From contig CAICTM010000210.1 of NCBI GenBank assembly GCA_903772945.1, positions 1-64,000 of the forward strand: a stretch of DNA of 64,000 nt, written 5' to 3'. Under the pieces are notes generated by a model. The model saw only the letters and a list, made by a program, of their open reading frames with translations. It ran no database searches and had not been told where the DNA came from. Positions 29,900-39,291 of the stretch are shown here, one piece after another. This stretch comes from Seminavis robusta. Its lineage: Eukaryota > Bacillariophyta > Bacillariophyceae > Naviculales > Naviculaceae. The translations under genes were made by a program, and so were the position numbers. The first letter of the stretch is position 1. The number at the start of each line of letters is the position of its first letter.

Positions 29900-30421
29900 T
29901 GTGGTGGCAGGAGTGTCATTGCCATCCAATAAAGTGAGTTTCGAATCTCCACGCTGAATTGCACCGAGAGTTGAGGGTTAAAGATTAAACGGTGGGGATG
30001 GACTTCATCAAGACTCAAGAATATTTGGTTCCCACAAGGCACTGCAAGCGTAATAGTACATTTAAACTAGTATTTGACGAAATCATCGTGTCTGAGGAAT
30101 GACATGAGTATTAGAGTCGAGACATGTGGTAGTTAAAGGTCGGGACCTGCAACGTCATCAAGGGCGTCTGTCCCCCCCTCCTTCTTTTTTTTTTCTTCTT
30201 GGTTGGAACGAGATCTTGGCCGCACCTCCCAGAGGGAGGGCACTGACGTCAATAGAGTTGAAGCCAAATGGGAAAAGCTACACGTGGAGTCCGTGAAGAT
30301 TTTTCTCTTGTTGCTGTTGATTTGCTTTTTTTGAGACGGTTGTCAAACACTTGTCATCTGCATATCTTGTGCATTAGCTACATTGTCTGCATTTCTAAAG
30401 GAGGGTTTTCAGAGGAAGATA
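29900..30421. other. Intergenic region between the transposase gene and the thioredoxin-PUB gene
   Basis: Divergent spacer of about 520 bases. A poly-T/C tract lies at 30176-30200. No coding sequence and no terminal repeat of the neighbouring element was recognised. Confidence 0.5.
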
Positions 30422-32845
30422 ATGATGAAATCGTTTGCTGTGGTAGCGTTGCGCTGGCGGTGTCTCTTGATAGCCACCGCCCTGTTGTTTGGGTTGGCGG
30501 AGTCTTCTCGGTCTCGTCGGCCCTGGTCACTGCCACCGAGAATCGGCTCTCTGTTTTCTTCTGGGAAAAGCAACCATGGAATGCAACTTGATACTATTCG
30601 TGGAGGTGAACAGGCTGCCAGTACAGCAGCACAGCCCTCCTTGGATGAAAAGGTACAGGCAGCCATGGAACGATTGGGGATCAGCAAACCAACTACCGAC
30701 GCAAAAGAGTCCACCAAAGAAACTACCAGCTCCGAGGAAGTCGAATGCGAAGATGGAGTTTGTCCCGTGCCCACTCCAACTAGTGAAGAGGCAGAAGCAG
30801 AGGCAAAAGCAGAAGCTAGTAGTAGTCCTGATGCTACCCCCGAGACAAAGGTGACACCAGCGGCTGCCAAGGATCCATACGATTTGGCAGATGAAATGGC
30901 CAAGGAACTACAGGTTCCATCTCATTTGGCCATGGCTGCCCTTGGCGCCACCATGAACGGGAAGCAGATCAATGAGCAGGCGGCAAGAGATATGATTCAA
31001 TTTGAACTTGATCTCATCAAAGATATTCCCACGGATAGCCCCAACGTCCAAACACTGACAAAGGAAGGCTTTGACGAATTCCTATCCAGAAGGGCACTGG
31101 CCCTCACGGGGAATCAAATGGACGATGCCAGAGCCATCTTGATTGCGGATCAAATGGATGAGCAAGAAGAACGAGAAGAACAGCAAAAGGCAAAGGAACA
31201 AGCCGAAAAAGAGCGAGCGGAAAAGGAAAGAGCCGAACGAGAAAAGCAAGAACAAGAACAACAACCAGCATTCAAGGAAGTCAAGACTGACTTTGATCCC
31301 ACTGCAATACCCGCCGCACAATCGGTTCCGGCACCTGCCCCTAAACCTGCTGCAGACCAAATGCCGAAGCCTGCCGCCAAAGAAAGCGTCGTCTTTGAGG
31401 CTACCACTGCTCAGTTGCAAGAGCTTGTGCTAGAGTCGCCTGTCCCTGTGATTCTAGATGTTTATGCTGATTGGTGCGGTCCCTGCAAGGTTCTCACACC
31501 TGCACTAGAAGACATGGCAATTAAGGCCGGCGGGATGTTCCGTCTCGTCAAGGTCAATACTGATAATGAACGACCTGTCAGTGCGGCCTTGGAAGTCACG
31601 GCATTGCCTACTGTCTTTGGAATTAGCAATGGCAAAATACTTCACATGTTCCAAGGGATGCCTCGTGATGAAAAGGCATTTCAAAACTTTCTAATGGGTT
31701 TGCTGGGAGCGGCACCATTTGCCCCGCCCGTAACAGTAGAGCAATCCGAAAAGTACGAAGAATTGACGACCAGCTTGATCAAGACTGCCGGTGCTGCAGC
31801 CTTCTCGTTTAGTGCCAGAGAACGACTCACCGATCACATCACAACCAAACTGGATGCTCTACATCAAAACCAAGAGGTAGACGATGTCGAAGCGTCTGCG
31901 ACACTGCTGCGTACATTATTCAACAATGTTGTCAAGAATCCGTACGAGCCCAAATTCCGTAAAGTGAATCTAAACAATCCACGCATTGCCACCAGCATTG
32001 GGGCTAGCAAGAATGCACTTGGCGTGTTGAAGGGCGTTGGATACACTAAAAACGAGGACAATGAAATGTGGCTTGCCAAGGGCAAAAAGGTCATCAACGT
32101 GGCACCACTGGTGGTGGCGCGTGATGTCATTGACAAATGGGTTCAGACCAATCGACGGGAAATGGCCAAGGCGGCTCGAAAGAGAAAGGATGAAGCTGAC
32201 CGGGCTAAATTGGAATTGGAGCAAGACGACGAAGAGGACGAGGAAGAAGAGGAGGAGGAAGAGATTGATCCAACAATTTGCAACCTCAAACTGCGTTTGG
32301 ATGGCAAAAAGAAGGTTCATGAGGTAACCATGAAGGAGAGTGATCCCTTGAGCTCAATATTGGATGTCTTGAAGATTGATGCTTCCGCGGAGGAAGAAGT
32401 TCGGATTACGTGCGTTGCCAAGCGGCTGGTGGTCAAGTCTTCCGACGCTGACGCAATGGCCAAATCCTTGAAGGATCACGGTTTAATGCCCGCTGCCGCC
32501 ATTGTCGTCAAGGTTGGTTCATCTACTGCACCAACTCCAGGAAGCAGTTCCATGAAAGACCGTGTAGCAAAGAGGAAGAAAAAGAAGGGAAGCCATACCA
32601 TGCAAAGTGTGGGCATCTACTCCACAGAAGACAACGCCAAGGGCGAGTTAGTGGATGGCGGAGGCGGGGTGTGGTACGAACAAGACGTGTCTGATGACGA
32701 AGAGGATGAGCCTGCCAAGGAGGAGGAGCAAGCTGATGATGGCAAGGTTGAGGAAAAGGCAAAGGAAGAGCCAGGTGACGAGCCTTCAAAGGCCGAAGAT
32801 GGCACTAACGATGATGAAGCAGGAGAAACAGAAGGAGAATCATGA
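30422..32845 (+). CDS. Thioredoxin-PUB-UBX-like protein, probable ER/periplastidal factor
   Basis: The 807-aa product starts at ATG 30422 with a basic, then hydrophobic signal peptide (residues 1-28, ending near GLAESS). A disordered, acidic region follows. The thioredoxin domain (about 320-425) has the WCGPC active site at 351-355 and the cis-Pro loop ALPTVF. A PUB domain (about 445-552), which binds Cdc48/p97 tails, shows LRTLFNNVVKNPYEPKFRKV and the NPRIATSIGASKNALGVLKGVGY block. A ubiquitin-fold, UBX-like segment starts near 618 (NLKLRLDGKKKVHEVTM), then a long acidic tail. In diatoms a PUB protein of this kind is reported for the symbiont-derived ERAD-like (SELMA) machinery in the periplastidal compartment. 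The leader has Ser-Arg rather than Phe after the cleavage site, as expected for non-stromal targeting. Localisation is inferred. Confidence 0.85.
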   Translation: MMKSFAVVALRWRCLLIATALLFGLAESSRSRRPWSLPPRIGSLFSSGKSNHGMQLDTIRGGEQAASTAAQPSLDEKVQAAMERLGISKPTTDAKESTKETTSSEEVECEDGVCPVPTPTSEEAEAEAKAEASSSPDATPETKVTPAAAKDPYDLADEMAKELQVPSHLAMAALGATMNGKQINEQAARDMIQFELDLIKDIPTDSPNVQTLTKEGFDEFLSRRALALTGNQMDDARAILIADQMDEQEEREEQQKAKEQAEKERAEKERAEREKQEQEQQPAFKEVKTDFDPTAIPAAQSVPAPAPKPAADQMPKPAAKESVVFEATTAQLQELVLESPVPVILDVYADWCGPCKVLTPALEDMAIKAGGMFRLVKVNTDNERPVSAALEVTALPTVFGISNGKILHMFQGMPRDEKAFQNFLMGLLGAAPFAPPVTVEQSEKYEELTTSLIKTAGAAAFSFSARERLTDHITTKLDALHQNQEVDDVEASATLLRTLFNNVVKNPYEPKFRKVNLNNPRIATSIGASKNALGVLKGVGYTKNEDNEMWLAKGKKVINVAPLVVARDVIDKWVQTNRREMAKAARKRKDEADRAKLELEQDDEEDEEEEEEEEIDPTICNLKLRLDGKKKVHEVTMKESDPLSSILDVLKIDASAEEEVRITCVAKRLVVKSSDADAMAKSLKDHGLMPAAAIVVKVGSSTAPTPGSSSMKDRVAKRKKKKGSHTMQSVGIYSTEDNAKGELVDGGGGVWYEQDVSDDEEDEPAKEEEQADDGKVEEKAKEEPGDEPSKAEDGTNDDEAGETEGES

Positions 32846-33005
32846 ACCTGCAAGTATGAAAGATCAAGAACAAGGTTGGCATAGCTAGATAGGACTATTG
32901 CAATCGTACGTAGGTCGTGTATACATATTCGAATGCCCACGTGAGGAAGGCTTTGACAAGTCCAGACATGAGCATTGGAGCGATATGAAGGCAGGAGCGA
33001 GCCCT

Positions 33006-34112
33006 CTAGGAAGCAAAGCTCCAAATCTCCAACAAGACAGGGGCAAGAAGCCATACCCAAATGAGGCGCCTATTTGTCTTCAAAGCGGCAGAGTCAGGCA
33101 CGTCGGGGCTATCCACTGGCTCGTTCAAATCGAGCTCCGACTTCCCCGCAGTAGCAATGTTGAGTTTCACAAGCAGGTCCGGCGCAAACTTCAAATCCAG
33201 TTCCGACTTGTCCCCAGTTTCGATGTTGAGTTTCTCAATTTTGTAGCTTCCTGCGGTGACGCGCTCCGTCATTCCTGGTGGTATCACATTTTTGACGCTG
33301 TAAGCAAAAGTTCCAGTTTCTTCAAATGAAATGGCATTGAGATTGAAGGCTCCTCTAATCCCAATGCTCGTATCAACAAACCGGACTGCTGTCTCATTGT
33401 AGTACCAGAAAGCTTCATCTATGCAATCACAACAAATTCCACGGAGCGCAGCAACTTGTATTTCATCGAATACAGCTGCTGGACCGTTGAAGTAATTTGG
33501 ATGATATCTTGGATTTCCAGTATGGTGGTAGGTAGAGTAGGACACATTGTCGGGGTTTGAAAGGTCTACAATAGCAACCATACGCTTGCTTGCATGGTTG
33601 GGGGCTTCACGGGGCCCGTTGTCACTGGTGTAGAAGTAATAGCCACGTTCGAGTTGACTACTGTACACAAACGCATCCTCTGTGTAAGTTTGTTCCGTTG
33701 GTCTAATGTACTCAAATGAAAAGGGCTCGACCAATCCAGGGCCACTCAGGGTGGCAGTGTTTCCATTCTCGTCAATCTCGACGGAAAAGTTTTGGGTTGG
33801 TGGTGTCGGTTGGAGGGGTTCGTGAATGAGGACACCTGGCGGAACTCCCACGGAAACATCCCCGGTGATTACGTCTATGGTGATATTCTGAACATGGAAT
33901 GGTTCTCCCGTGGTCCATGAAAAGGGCTCCGTCTCATTGTATTCGCCCCATAGCGCCACGACCTTGGATGGATCGGAGGTCGTTCGAACAGATTCTTCTA
34001 CAATGAACGTACCTTCACGAGCTGAGACGGAAATCGAGCAGGCCTCAGCAGTGTTGCTCACACTGAAAGCAAAAAGGGACAATGCAGAGATAATCAAAGT
34101 TGCAAGCATCAT
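33006..34112 (-). CDS. Secreted or membrane-anchored surface protein, unknown
   Basis: From ATG 34112 the protein has 368 residues. Residues 1-22 form a signal peptide (MMLATLIISALSLFAFSVS). The ectodomain has several N-glycosylation sequons (NET, NIT, NFS, NVS) and an aromatic-rich centre (SSQLERGYYFYTSDNG, TYHHTGNPRYHPNYFNGPAAV) with a CCDC motif. Near the end a short motif is duplicated (KLNIETGDKSELDLK and KLNIATAGKSELDLN). The last 20 residues (RLIWVWLLAPVLLEIWSFAS) are hydrophobic: a TM anchor or the removable tail of a GPI protein. I do not recognise the fold. The frame is open upstream to 34253, but that extension is not signal-like, so ATG 34112 is preferred. Confidence 0.7.
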   Translation of the reverse strand: MMLATLIISALSLFAFSVSNTAEACSISVSAREGTFIVEESVRTTSDPSKVVALWGEYNETEPFSWTTGEPFHVQNITIDVITGDVSVGVPPGVLIHEPLQPTPPTQNFSVEIDENGNTATLSGPGLVEPFSFEYIRPTEQTYTEDAFVYSSQLERGYYFYTSDNGPREAPNHASKRMVAIVDLSNPDNVSYSTYHHTGNPRYHPNYFNGPAAVFDEIQVAALRGICCDCIDEAFWYYNETAVRFVDTSIGIRGAFNLNAISFEETGTFAYSVKNVIPPGMTERVTAGSYKIEKLNIETGDKSELDLKFAPDLLVKLNIATAGKSELDLNEPVDSPDVPDSAALKTNRRLIWVWLLAPVLLEIWSFAS

Positions 34113-34380
34113 GGGATTCGACTCACTCAACAGCTCAACAGCAGCGCGGAGGCAAGTGGGTTCAGTTCCGGTATTTATTTGTGAGCCTCCCTGTGCCATG
34201 GGGCTGTGTCCCGCCTCTTCGCTTTGCTTGCTTCCAGCCTTCGTGTGGTACATGTACTAAAGGGAATGCTTCAGTCCTGCTTTGGAACATTTCCCGGCCT
34301 TTCGGAAACCCCTTTTGGGTTTCCTGAAGTCCCAAACGAAAACACGTCATCGCCCCACATTAGGGCATTCTCTAGTTGTA

Positions 34381-34547
34381 CTCGTCCTAAAAACTCGTCC
34401 TAAGCTACTCGTCCTAAACTTAGGACGAGTTTGTAGGACGAACTGGCAATCTCTAAAAAAGTCGTTCTAAAACCAGACTTAAAATAGGACGAGTTTTAGG
34501 ACGGACGAGTTTCAATCTTTAAAAAGCTGGTTTTAAATCTCGTCCTA
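34381..34547. repeat. Foldback cluster of CTCGTCCTA / TAGGACGAG
   Basis: The 9-mer CTCGTCCTA occurs at 34381, 34394 and 34408, and its complement TAGGACGA at 34421, 34434 and 34485 with a variant at 34497. A further direct copy is at 34539. The pair at 34408 and 34420 makes a perfect hairpin with 10-bp arms and a 2-nt spacer. It looks like the end of a foldback element or MITE; related words recur near 34943-34985. Confidence 0.7.
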
Positions 34548-34842
34548 CCTGCACCTCTCCTCTATTGGCCTATTAAAGTGGTCCTGATAGTGTGGCTAGG
34601 AGCTTCCCACGGTACCGGTACCTGTTGAAGTTTGTTATCTTGGTACCAATAGAGGTGCAAGAGTATCTTGGTACGGTACATGTACCGGTACCCATAGAGG
34701 TGCAAGAGTATTGGTGCGAATTATTGGTGCGACTCGGAGTTACCAAAGAGGTGCGAGTTGAATCGTGTTAACTCAGTCGTCGATGAGTCGCCGATGACTG
34801 ATGTCAAAAAGGAGACTCAAGGATTTTTATTAAGGGAATAGA

Positions 34843-34907
34843 GTGATCTGCCCATTAAGACCCGCAGGAGATTTTAAAAGACTATTGTAATATTCTAGGC
34901 TGATACC
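34843..34907 (+). repeat. Dispersed repeat, copy B
   Basis: Matches the minus strand of 9016-9083 in ordered blocks: AATAGAGTGATCTG, ATTAAGACC, GCAG, and AGACTATTGTAATATTCT. It lies in the spacer upstream of the SDR pair. Confidence 0.6.
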
Positions 34908-35189
34908 TTAAGACTATATTATTATTATGGCTATATAGCTAGGACGATTCTTTGGGACGATTCTTTAGAACGAGTTTTATTTTTCGTCGCAATTTCGAAA
35001 AATAGGACGCAAATTTCAGGCCGCATCCTCATTTTTGTGAAACAGAGCAACCTCTATTACCGTCCCAGTTTGCTCTCCTCAGCTAGCTAGCCTGCAACGA
35101 CTCGTCACGGTACCGTGCCTACCCGTACCACCATCTCGACACATCCAACGACCCCCAATAGACCTCAACCTGTATTGGAAGAGGAAAGC

Positions 35190-36323
35190 ATGTTGTCATC
35201 AACAACAGCACTTCCCGCCAGAGCGGCCATGAACTACTACAGCAAATCCTCATTCAATCCATTATCTCTGGTATCGGTGCTCTACTCGGCCATGGCCTAC
35301 CTGTCGATTGCTTGTATCAAGCCCATTCCCATTCTCAATCGGGGACTGCCCAAGCTGCAAGAAATCCCGAAGACGGTATTGACGACACCCAAGGTTGCCA
35401 TTGTGACTGGATCGAATACTGGAATTGGTTTTGAAACGAGCAAAGCTCTGGTGGAAAGAGGATACCAAGTAATACTGGCATGCCGATCCCAAGACAAGGC
35501 TCAGCAAGCCATGGAACGGATGGAACGAGAATTGGGCCCGTCTGCTGCTGGAAAGGCCGTCTATGAAGGATCATTGGATCTATCGAGCTTCCAATCAGTT
35601 CATGATTTTAGTCAACTCATTCGCTCCAAATACGACAAAATTGATCTCCTTGTCAACAATGCTGGACGCAACACCAGTGGTCCATCCGAAAAGGGCTTGG
35701 ATCTCTGCTTTCAAACCAACTTTTTGGGACATTTTCTATTGACCCAAAACTTGATGGATCCATTGCTGCAGGCTGACGCACCACGAGTGGTTAATCTCTC
35801 CAGTGTAATGCATCATTACTGCCAAGCCGACACACACGACGAAACCTATTGGCGACAAAGTGCACTCTTTGGAAATCCCCATTCCCGTGAGAGTTCGTAC
35901 AGTGCTTCCAAATTGGCCGCCCTGTATTTTACCATGGAACTCAATCGCCGCTATCGAGCCAACGGTTTGCGTTCCATTGCCGTGAATCCCGGAGCCGTCA
36001 ATTCGGATATCTGGAGGGATTATCCGCCATTGATACAGGCCATTAACAAACGAATCTTTCTCAACAATCAACAGGGATCTTACACAAGCGTTGCAGCAAG
36101 TGTTTTGGACAATTTGCCCCCAGATGTGATTTATTTGCAACCGTATCATCAAGTCCAGGGGAGCAGCAGCACTCCCTTTCCTGTCTTTGAAATGCTGGGT
36201 CCTTTTGTTGGTTATCAAGCTATACAGCCCCGTCTCCCCAAAGATGGGACCAATGGAGAATTGACAGCGCGGATACTCTGGAATGTTAGTGAAGATCTGG
36301 TTTCCACCAAAAAAGTAGACTGA
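35190..36323 (+). CDS. Short-chain dehydrogenase/reductase, copy 1
   Basis: An NAD(P)-dependent oxidoreductase of 377 aa, similar in layout to RDH/WWOX/POR-type SDRs. Residues 20-50 contain a hydrophobic segment (LSLVSVLYSAMAYLSIACIK), probably a membrane anchor. The Rossmann motif TGSNTGIG starts near residue 73, with an ACRS motif after strand beta2 that favours NADP. NNAG, and the catalytic Ser (NLSSVMHH) and YSASK, follow in order. The C-terminal 90 residues after NPGAVNSDIW form a substrate-binding extension ending STKKVD. ATG 35190 begins MLSSTTALPARAAMNYY, identical in context to the second copy. Its substrate cannot be named. A near-identical gene lies 2.45 kb downstream in the same orientation, so the pair arose by tandem duplication. 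Confidence 0.9.
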   Translation: MLSSTTALPARAAMNYYSKSSFNPLSLVSVLYSAMAYLSIACIKPIPILNRGLPKLQEIPKTVLTTPKVAIVTGSNTGIGFETSKALVERGYQVILACRSQDKAQQAMERMERELGPSAAGKAVYEGSLDLSSFQSVHDFSQLIRSKYDKIDLLVNNAGRNTSGPSEKGLDLCFQTNFLGHFLLTQNLMDPLLQADAPRVVNLSSVMHHYCQADTHDETYWRQSALFGNPHSRESSYSASKLAALYFTMELNRRYRANGLRSIAVNPGAVNSDIWRDYPPLIQAINKRIFLNNQQGSYTSVAASVLDNLPPDVIYLQPYHQVQGSSSTPFPVFEMLGPFVGYQAIQPRLPKDGTNGELTARILWNVSEDLVSTKKVD

Positions 36324-37017
36324 TTTCTATAAAGGTATTGCTAGCTATAAGACAATTATCAAATTCTAAATTGCTAGCTAGTAGCATCCTTTTCTTCTTC
36401 TTTTTTTGTACTTTTTTTTGAAAATTAAAGACAGGGTTTGGTCTGGTATGGTTGGATTTTACAGAATTCGCTAGCAGGATCATCAGAGCCATATTGTAGC
36501 TGCCCAAGTGAGGGCAATGCTCCATCGAGCAGAAACAAAGTAGCGAACCACAGGCTAAGGTTTAGACTGGACCACTTGCTAGCCAAATGCTGGGAGAGCC
36601 GTTTTTACTACTAGGGTATGACAAAAGTGATTAGTTGAAGGGGCTCCAGAGAGGAGAATGAGGAGCATTAAGCTACTCTGGATTCAAGCATCTAGTTGCA
36701 CATGTTTTTTGAGTGCACATGTATGGCACAAAAGTGAATATTTGAAGTGGTCCAGCTATTTCGCAGTAGGCTGCTGGTACATGTATTGTATTACCGTATG
36801 CTACTGGTATCGGTAGCACATGGAGTGCACTACCAGCGCTTTTTTTGCCCCCCCCCTCTGCGACTTATCATTGCCGTGGTACCGGTAACCAAAGGCCCTG
36901 GTCAATTGTTGTCCTCTCGATTGTAGCGCACTTCCATTGAGTCGACAAGGTGATCCACTGCTAGCTGGTGCCACTACCGGAACCCCTTCTGATATTTCAA
37001 ACCGTTCACGAACCAAC
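36324..37017. other. Spacer between the SDR copies
   Basis: The first 40 bases resemble the 3' flank of the second SDR gene (CTATAAAGGTAT, then GCTATAA and AATTATCA/AGTTATCA variants), showing that the duplication includes the 3' UTR. The rest is non-coding, with a poly-T tract near 36395-36418 and TATCGGTAGC/GTACCGGTAAC words at 36790-36880. Confidence 0.55.
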
Positions 37018-37209
37018 ATGGCATCCACAGACGCCGAGAGCAAGTCAACCGAAGCAGCGACTTCTTTGCAGCGCAATGGCTTCAAAATGAAGTTCAAACC
37101 AGGCTGTGCCGAAGAATATAAGAAGCGCCACGATGATATTTTTAAAATAATTTTTGCCCAAGTTATCCAATTTACTCAAAGATACCGGTACCGCTACAGC
37201 AACCCCTGA
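37018..37209 (+). pseudogene. Truncated L-rhamnose mutarotase-like gene (N-terminal fragment)
   Basis: From ATG 37018 the peptide contains QRNGFKMKFKPGCAEEYKKR followed by HDDIF. This matches the start of the L-rhamnose mutarotase (RhaM/YiiL) fold, in which this strand and helix carry a conserved Tyr and His. After HDDIF the expected helix and second strand are replaced by a short unrelated tail (KIIFAQVIQFTQRYRYRYSNP) derived from A/T-rich and TACCGGTA-type spacer DNA, and the frame stops at 37207. The family is about 100 residues longer, so most of the domain is missing. An exon followed by an intron is possible, but no continuation is found before the second SDR gene. It looks like a remnant of a gene broken by the SDR duplication. 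Confidence 0.65.
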
Positions 37210-37640
37210 CAAGCTAGCTTGGCTTTCAGTCATGGTTCTTTGTTATCTTAAAAACAGGGCATTCAGTCATGCTTGGACCTAAACTCGATTGACAGCAGCG
37301 CATAGAGAGCCTACCGATACTGTGCACGCGAATCTCAATGCTTACCTTCACGTGACACATGGACCATCCACACTACGACTGTACCTGGTACCAGTCTGGT
37401 ACCGGTGGTACGGGACCAGTACTCTACCTGGTAATAGAGTACCAGGTACAGGGGTGGTTTGTACAGTATTTTGTATTATACTCAGCTTAACAAATGGAAA
37501 CTGGTCACGGTACCAACACATATGCAAACTAGTTTCTTGGCATCTCGACGGAACCAACCAACAACCAACAACGACACCACAAAAAGACAGGGTCTGCGCA
37601 ATAAAACCTGAACCTGCCAACAACATTGAAAGAAGAAACC
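37210..37640. other. Spacer upstream of SDR copy 2
   Basis: Contains several GGTACC/ACCAGGTA words (37390-37450), and from about 37600 some similarity to the segment in front of SDR copy 1 (CAATARA-CCT-AACCTG, ATTGRAAGARGAAA). It should contain the promoter of copy 2. No gene is seen. Confidence 0.5.
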
Positions 37641-38774
37641 ATGTTGTCATCAACAATGGCGCTTCCCGCCAGAGCGGCCATGAACTACTACAGCAAATCC
37701 AGATCGTTCAGTTTATTGTCTCTGATATCGGTGCTCTACTCGGCCATGGCCTACCTGTTGATTGCTTGTATCAAGCTGGTTCCCATTCTCAATCGGGGAC
37801 TACCCCAGCTGCAAGAAATCCCCAAGATTGTCTTGGCGACACCCAAGGTTGCCATTGTGACTGGGTCGAATACTGGAATTGGTTTTGAAACCAGCAAAGC
37901 TCTGGTGGACCGAGGATACCAAGTGATACTGGCATGCCGATCCCAAGAAAAGGCTCAGCAAGCCATGGAACGGATGGAGCGAGAATTGGGCCCGTCTGCT
38001 GCTGGAAAGGCCGTCTACGAAGGATCACTGGATCTATCGAGCTTCCAATCAGTTCATGATTTTAGTCAACTCATTCGCTCCAAATACGAGAAAATTGATC
38101 TCCTTGTCAACAATGCTGGACGCAACACCAGTGGTCCATCCGAAAAGGGCTTGGATCTCTGCTTTCAAACCAACTTTTTGGGGCATTTTCTATTGACCCA
38201 AAACTTGATGGATTCATTGCTGCGGGCCGACCAACCACGAGTGGTTAATCTCTCCAGTGTAATGCATCATTTCTGTAAAGCCGACAGACACGATGAAACA
38301 TATTGGCAACAAATTGCCTTCTTTGGAAATCCTCATTCCCAGGAGTATTCGTACAGTGCTTCCAAATTAGCCGCCCTGCATTTTACCATTGAACTCAATC
38401 GCCGCTATGGAGCCCAGGGCTTGCGTTCCATTGCCGTGAATCCCGGTGTCGTCAATTCGGATATCTGGAGGCATGCTTCGCCAAAGATGCAGGCCATTTA
38501 CAAACGGATCTTCCTGGACAATCAACAAGGATCCTACACGAGCGTCGCGGCCAGCGTTTTGGACAATTTGCCCCCAGATGTGATTTATTTGCAACCCTAT
38601 CATCAAGTTCAGAAGAGCAACACTCCCTTTCCTGTCTTTGAAATTATGGGTCCCTTTGTTGGTTATCAAGCTACACAGCCCCGTCTCCCCAAAGATGGGA
38701 CCAATGGGGAATTGTCAGCACGGATACTCTGGAATGTCAGTGAAGATCTGGTTTCCACCCATAAAGTAGACTGA
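37641..38774 (+). CDS. Short-chain dehydrogenase/reductase, copy 2
   Basis: A 377-aa paralogue of the gene at 35190, most residues identical, with the same TGSNTGIG, ACRS, NNAG, NLSSVMHH and YSASK motifs and the same hydrophobic N-terminal anchor (LISVLYSAMAYLLIACIK). Differences cluster in the N-terminal anchor, in the CKADRHDETYWQQ loop, and after NPGVVNSDIW (HASPKMQ instead of DYPPLIQ), i.e. around the substrate pocket. The C-terminus ends STHKVD. ATG 37641 is preceded by AAACC, a good start context. Both copies are intact, so both are probably expressed; whether their substrates differ is not decided by the sequence. Confidence 0.9.
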   Translation: MLSSTMALPARAAMNYYSKSRSFSLLSLISVLYSAMAYLLIACIKLVPILNRGLPQLQEIPKIVLATPKVAIVTGSNTGIGFETSKALVDRGYQVILACRSQEKAQQAMERMERELGPSAAGKAVYEGSLDLSSFQSVHDFSQLIRSKYEKIDLLVNNAGRNTSGPSEKGLDLCFQTNFLGHFLLTQNLMDSLLRADQPRVVNLSSVMHHFCKADRHDETYWQQIAFFGNPHSQEYSYSASKLAALHFTIELNRRYGAQGLRSIAVNPGVVNSDIWRHASPKMQAIYKRIFLDNQQGSYTSVAASVLDNLPPDVIYLQPYHQVQKSNTPFPVFEIMGPFVGYQATQPRLPKDGTNGELSARILWNVSEDLVSTHKVD

Positions 38775-39291
38775 TGTCTATAAAGGTATAGCTTGCTATA
38801 ACACAGTTATCACAAGATATCTGCATGTTTTCTGTTCAGTGCTCGGGTTGAATCTTTGCAGTTCACAATCCGTCCTGACCCTCAAGCCTCGAGCAGGGAA
38901 CAGTGGACCAAATAATGCAAGCGGTACCAAAAGCAGTCACGGAAACCCTTTCAGCTGATTTGGCTGTAATCTTCCCCCATCGCAGGACTTATCATGGTCG
39001 TAAAATCAGTCTTAGTATCTCAAACTCTTACTTAGGAGTAGAGCTCCAAAAGTGGTTCATCTGTTCATCTTAGTGGGAATGTTCATTTTTCTATTGGAGG
39101 CAGTTGCAGCAGTTGCGACGTTGGAAGCGGGTCTCCCTTTGGCCGGGACAGTTTCAATTGGCATCTCATTCTTCTTGGAAAACAACAAGCAATCCAAGAG
39201 GCTATTGGCCAGCTTAACATAATGACACAACGGACCACTCATCAATGAGACAGTCAGAAAAACGGGAGGGAAGCAAGACATCTTTATCATC
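38775..39291. other. Intergenic region
   Basis: 3' flank of SDR copy 2, then spacer before the SR-repeat gene. A leftward open frame (39057-39293) overlaps the next gene's start by two bases and has no recognisable domain; it is not annotated as a gene. Confidence 0.5.

Larger units (their letters stand above)
34113..35189. other. Intergenic region with repeat clusters
   Basis: This divergent spacer holds a CTCGTCCTA/TAGGACGAG cluster (34381-34547), two copies of ATAGAGGTGCAAGAGTAT near 34648 and 34695 flanked by GGTACCGGTACC-type palindromes (34611-34622 and around 34682), one copy of a dispersed repeat (34843-34907), and more GGACGA words at 34943-34985. No coding sequence is supported. 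Confidence 0.65.

Noticed and set aside
25100-30100. Terminal inverted repeats for the transposase block
   Set aside because: I compared both flanks by eye and found only weak matches (for example AATATTT...CCACAA in direct orientation), not enough to call ends.
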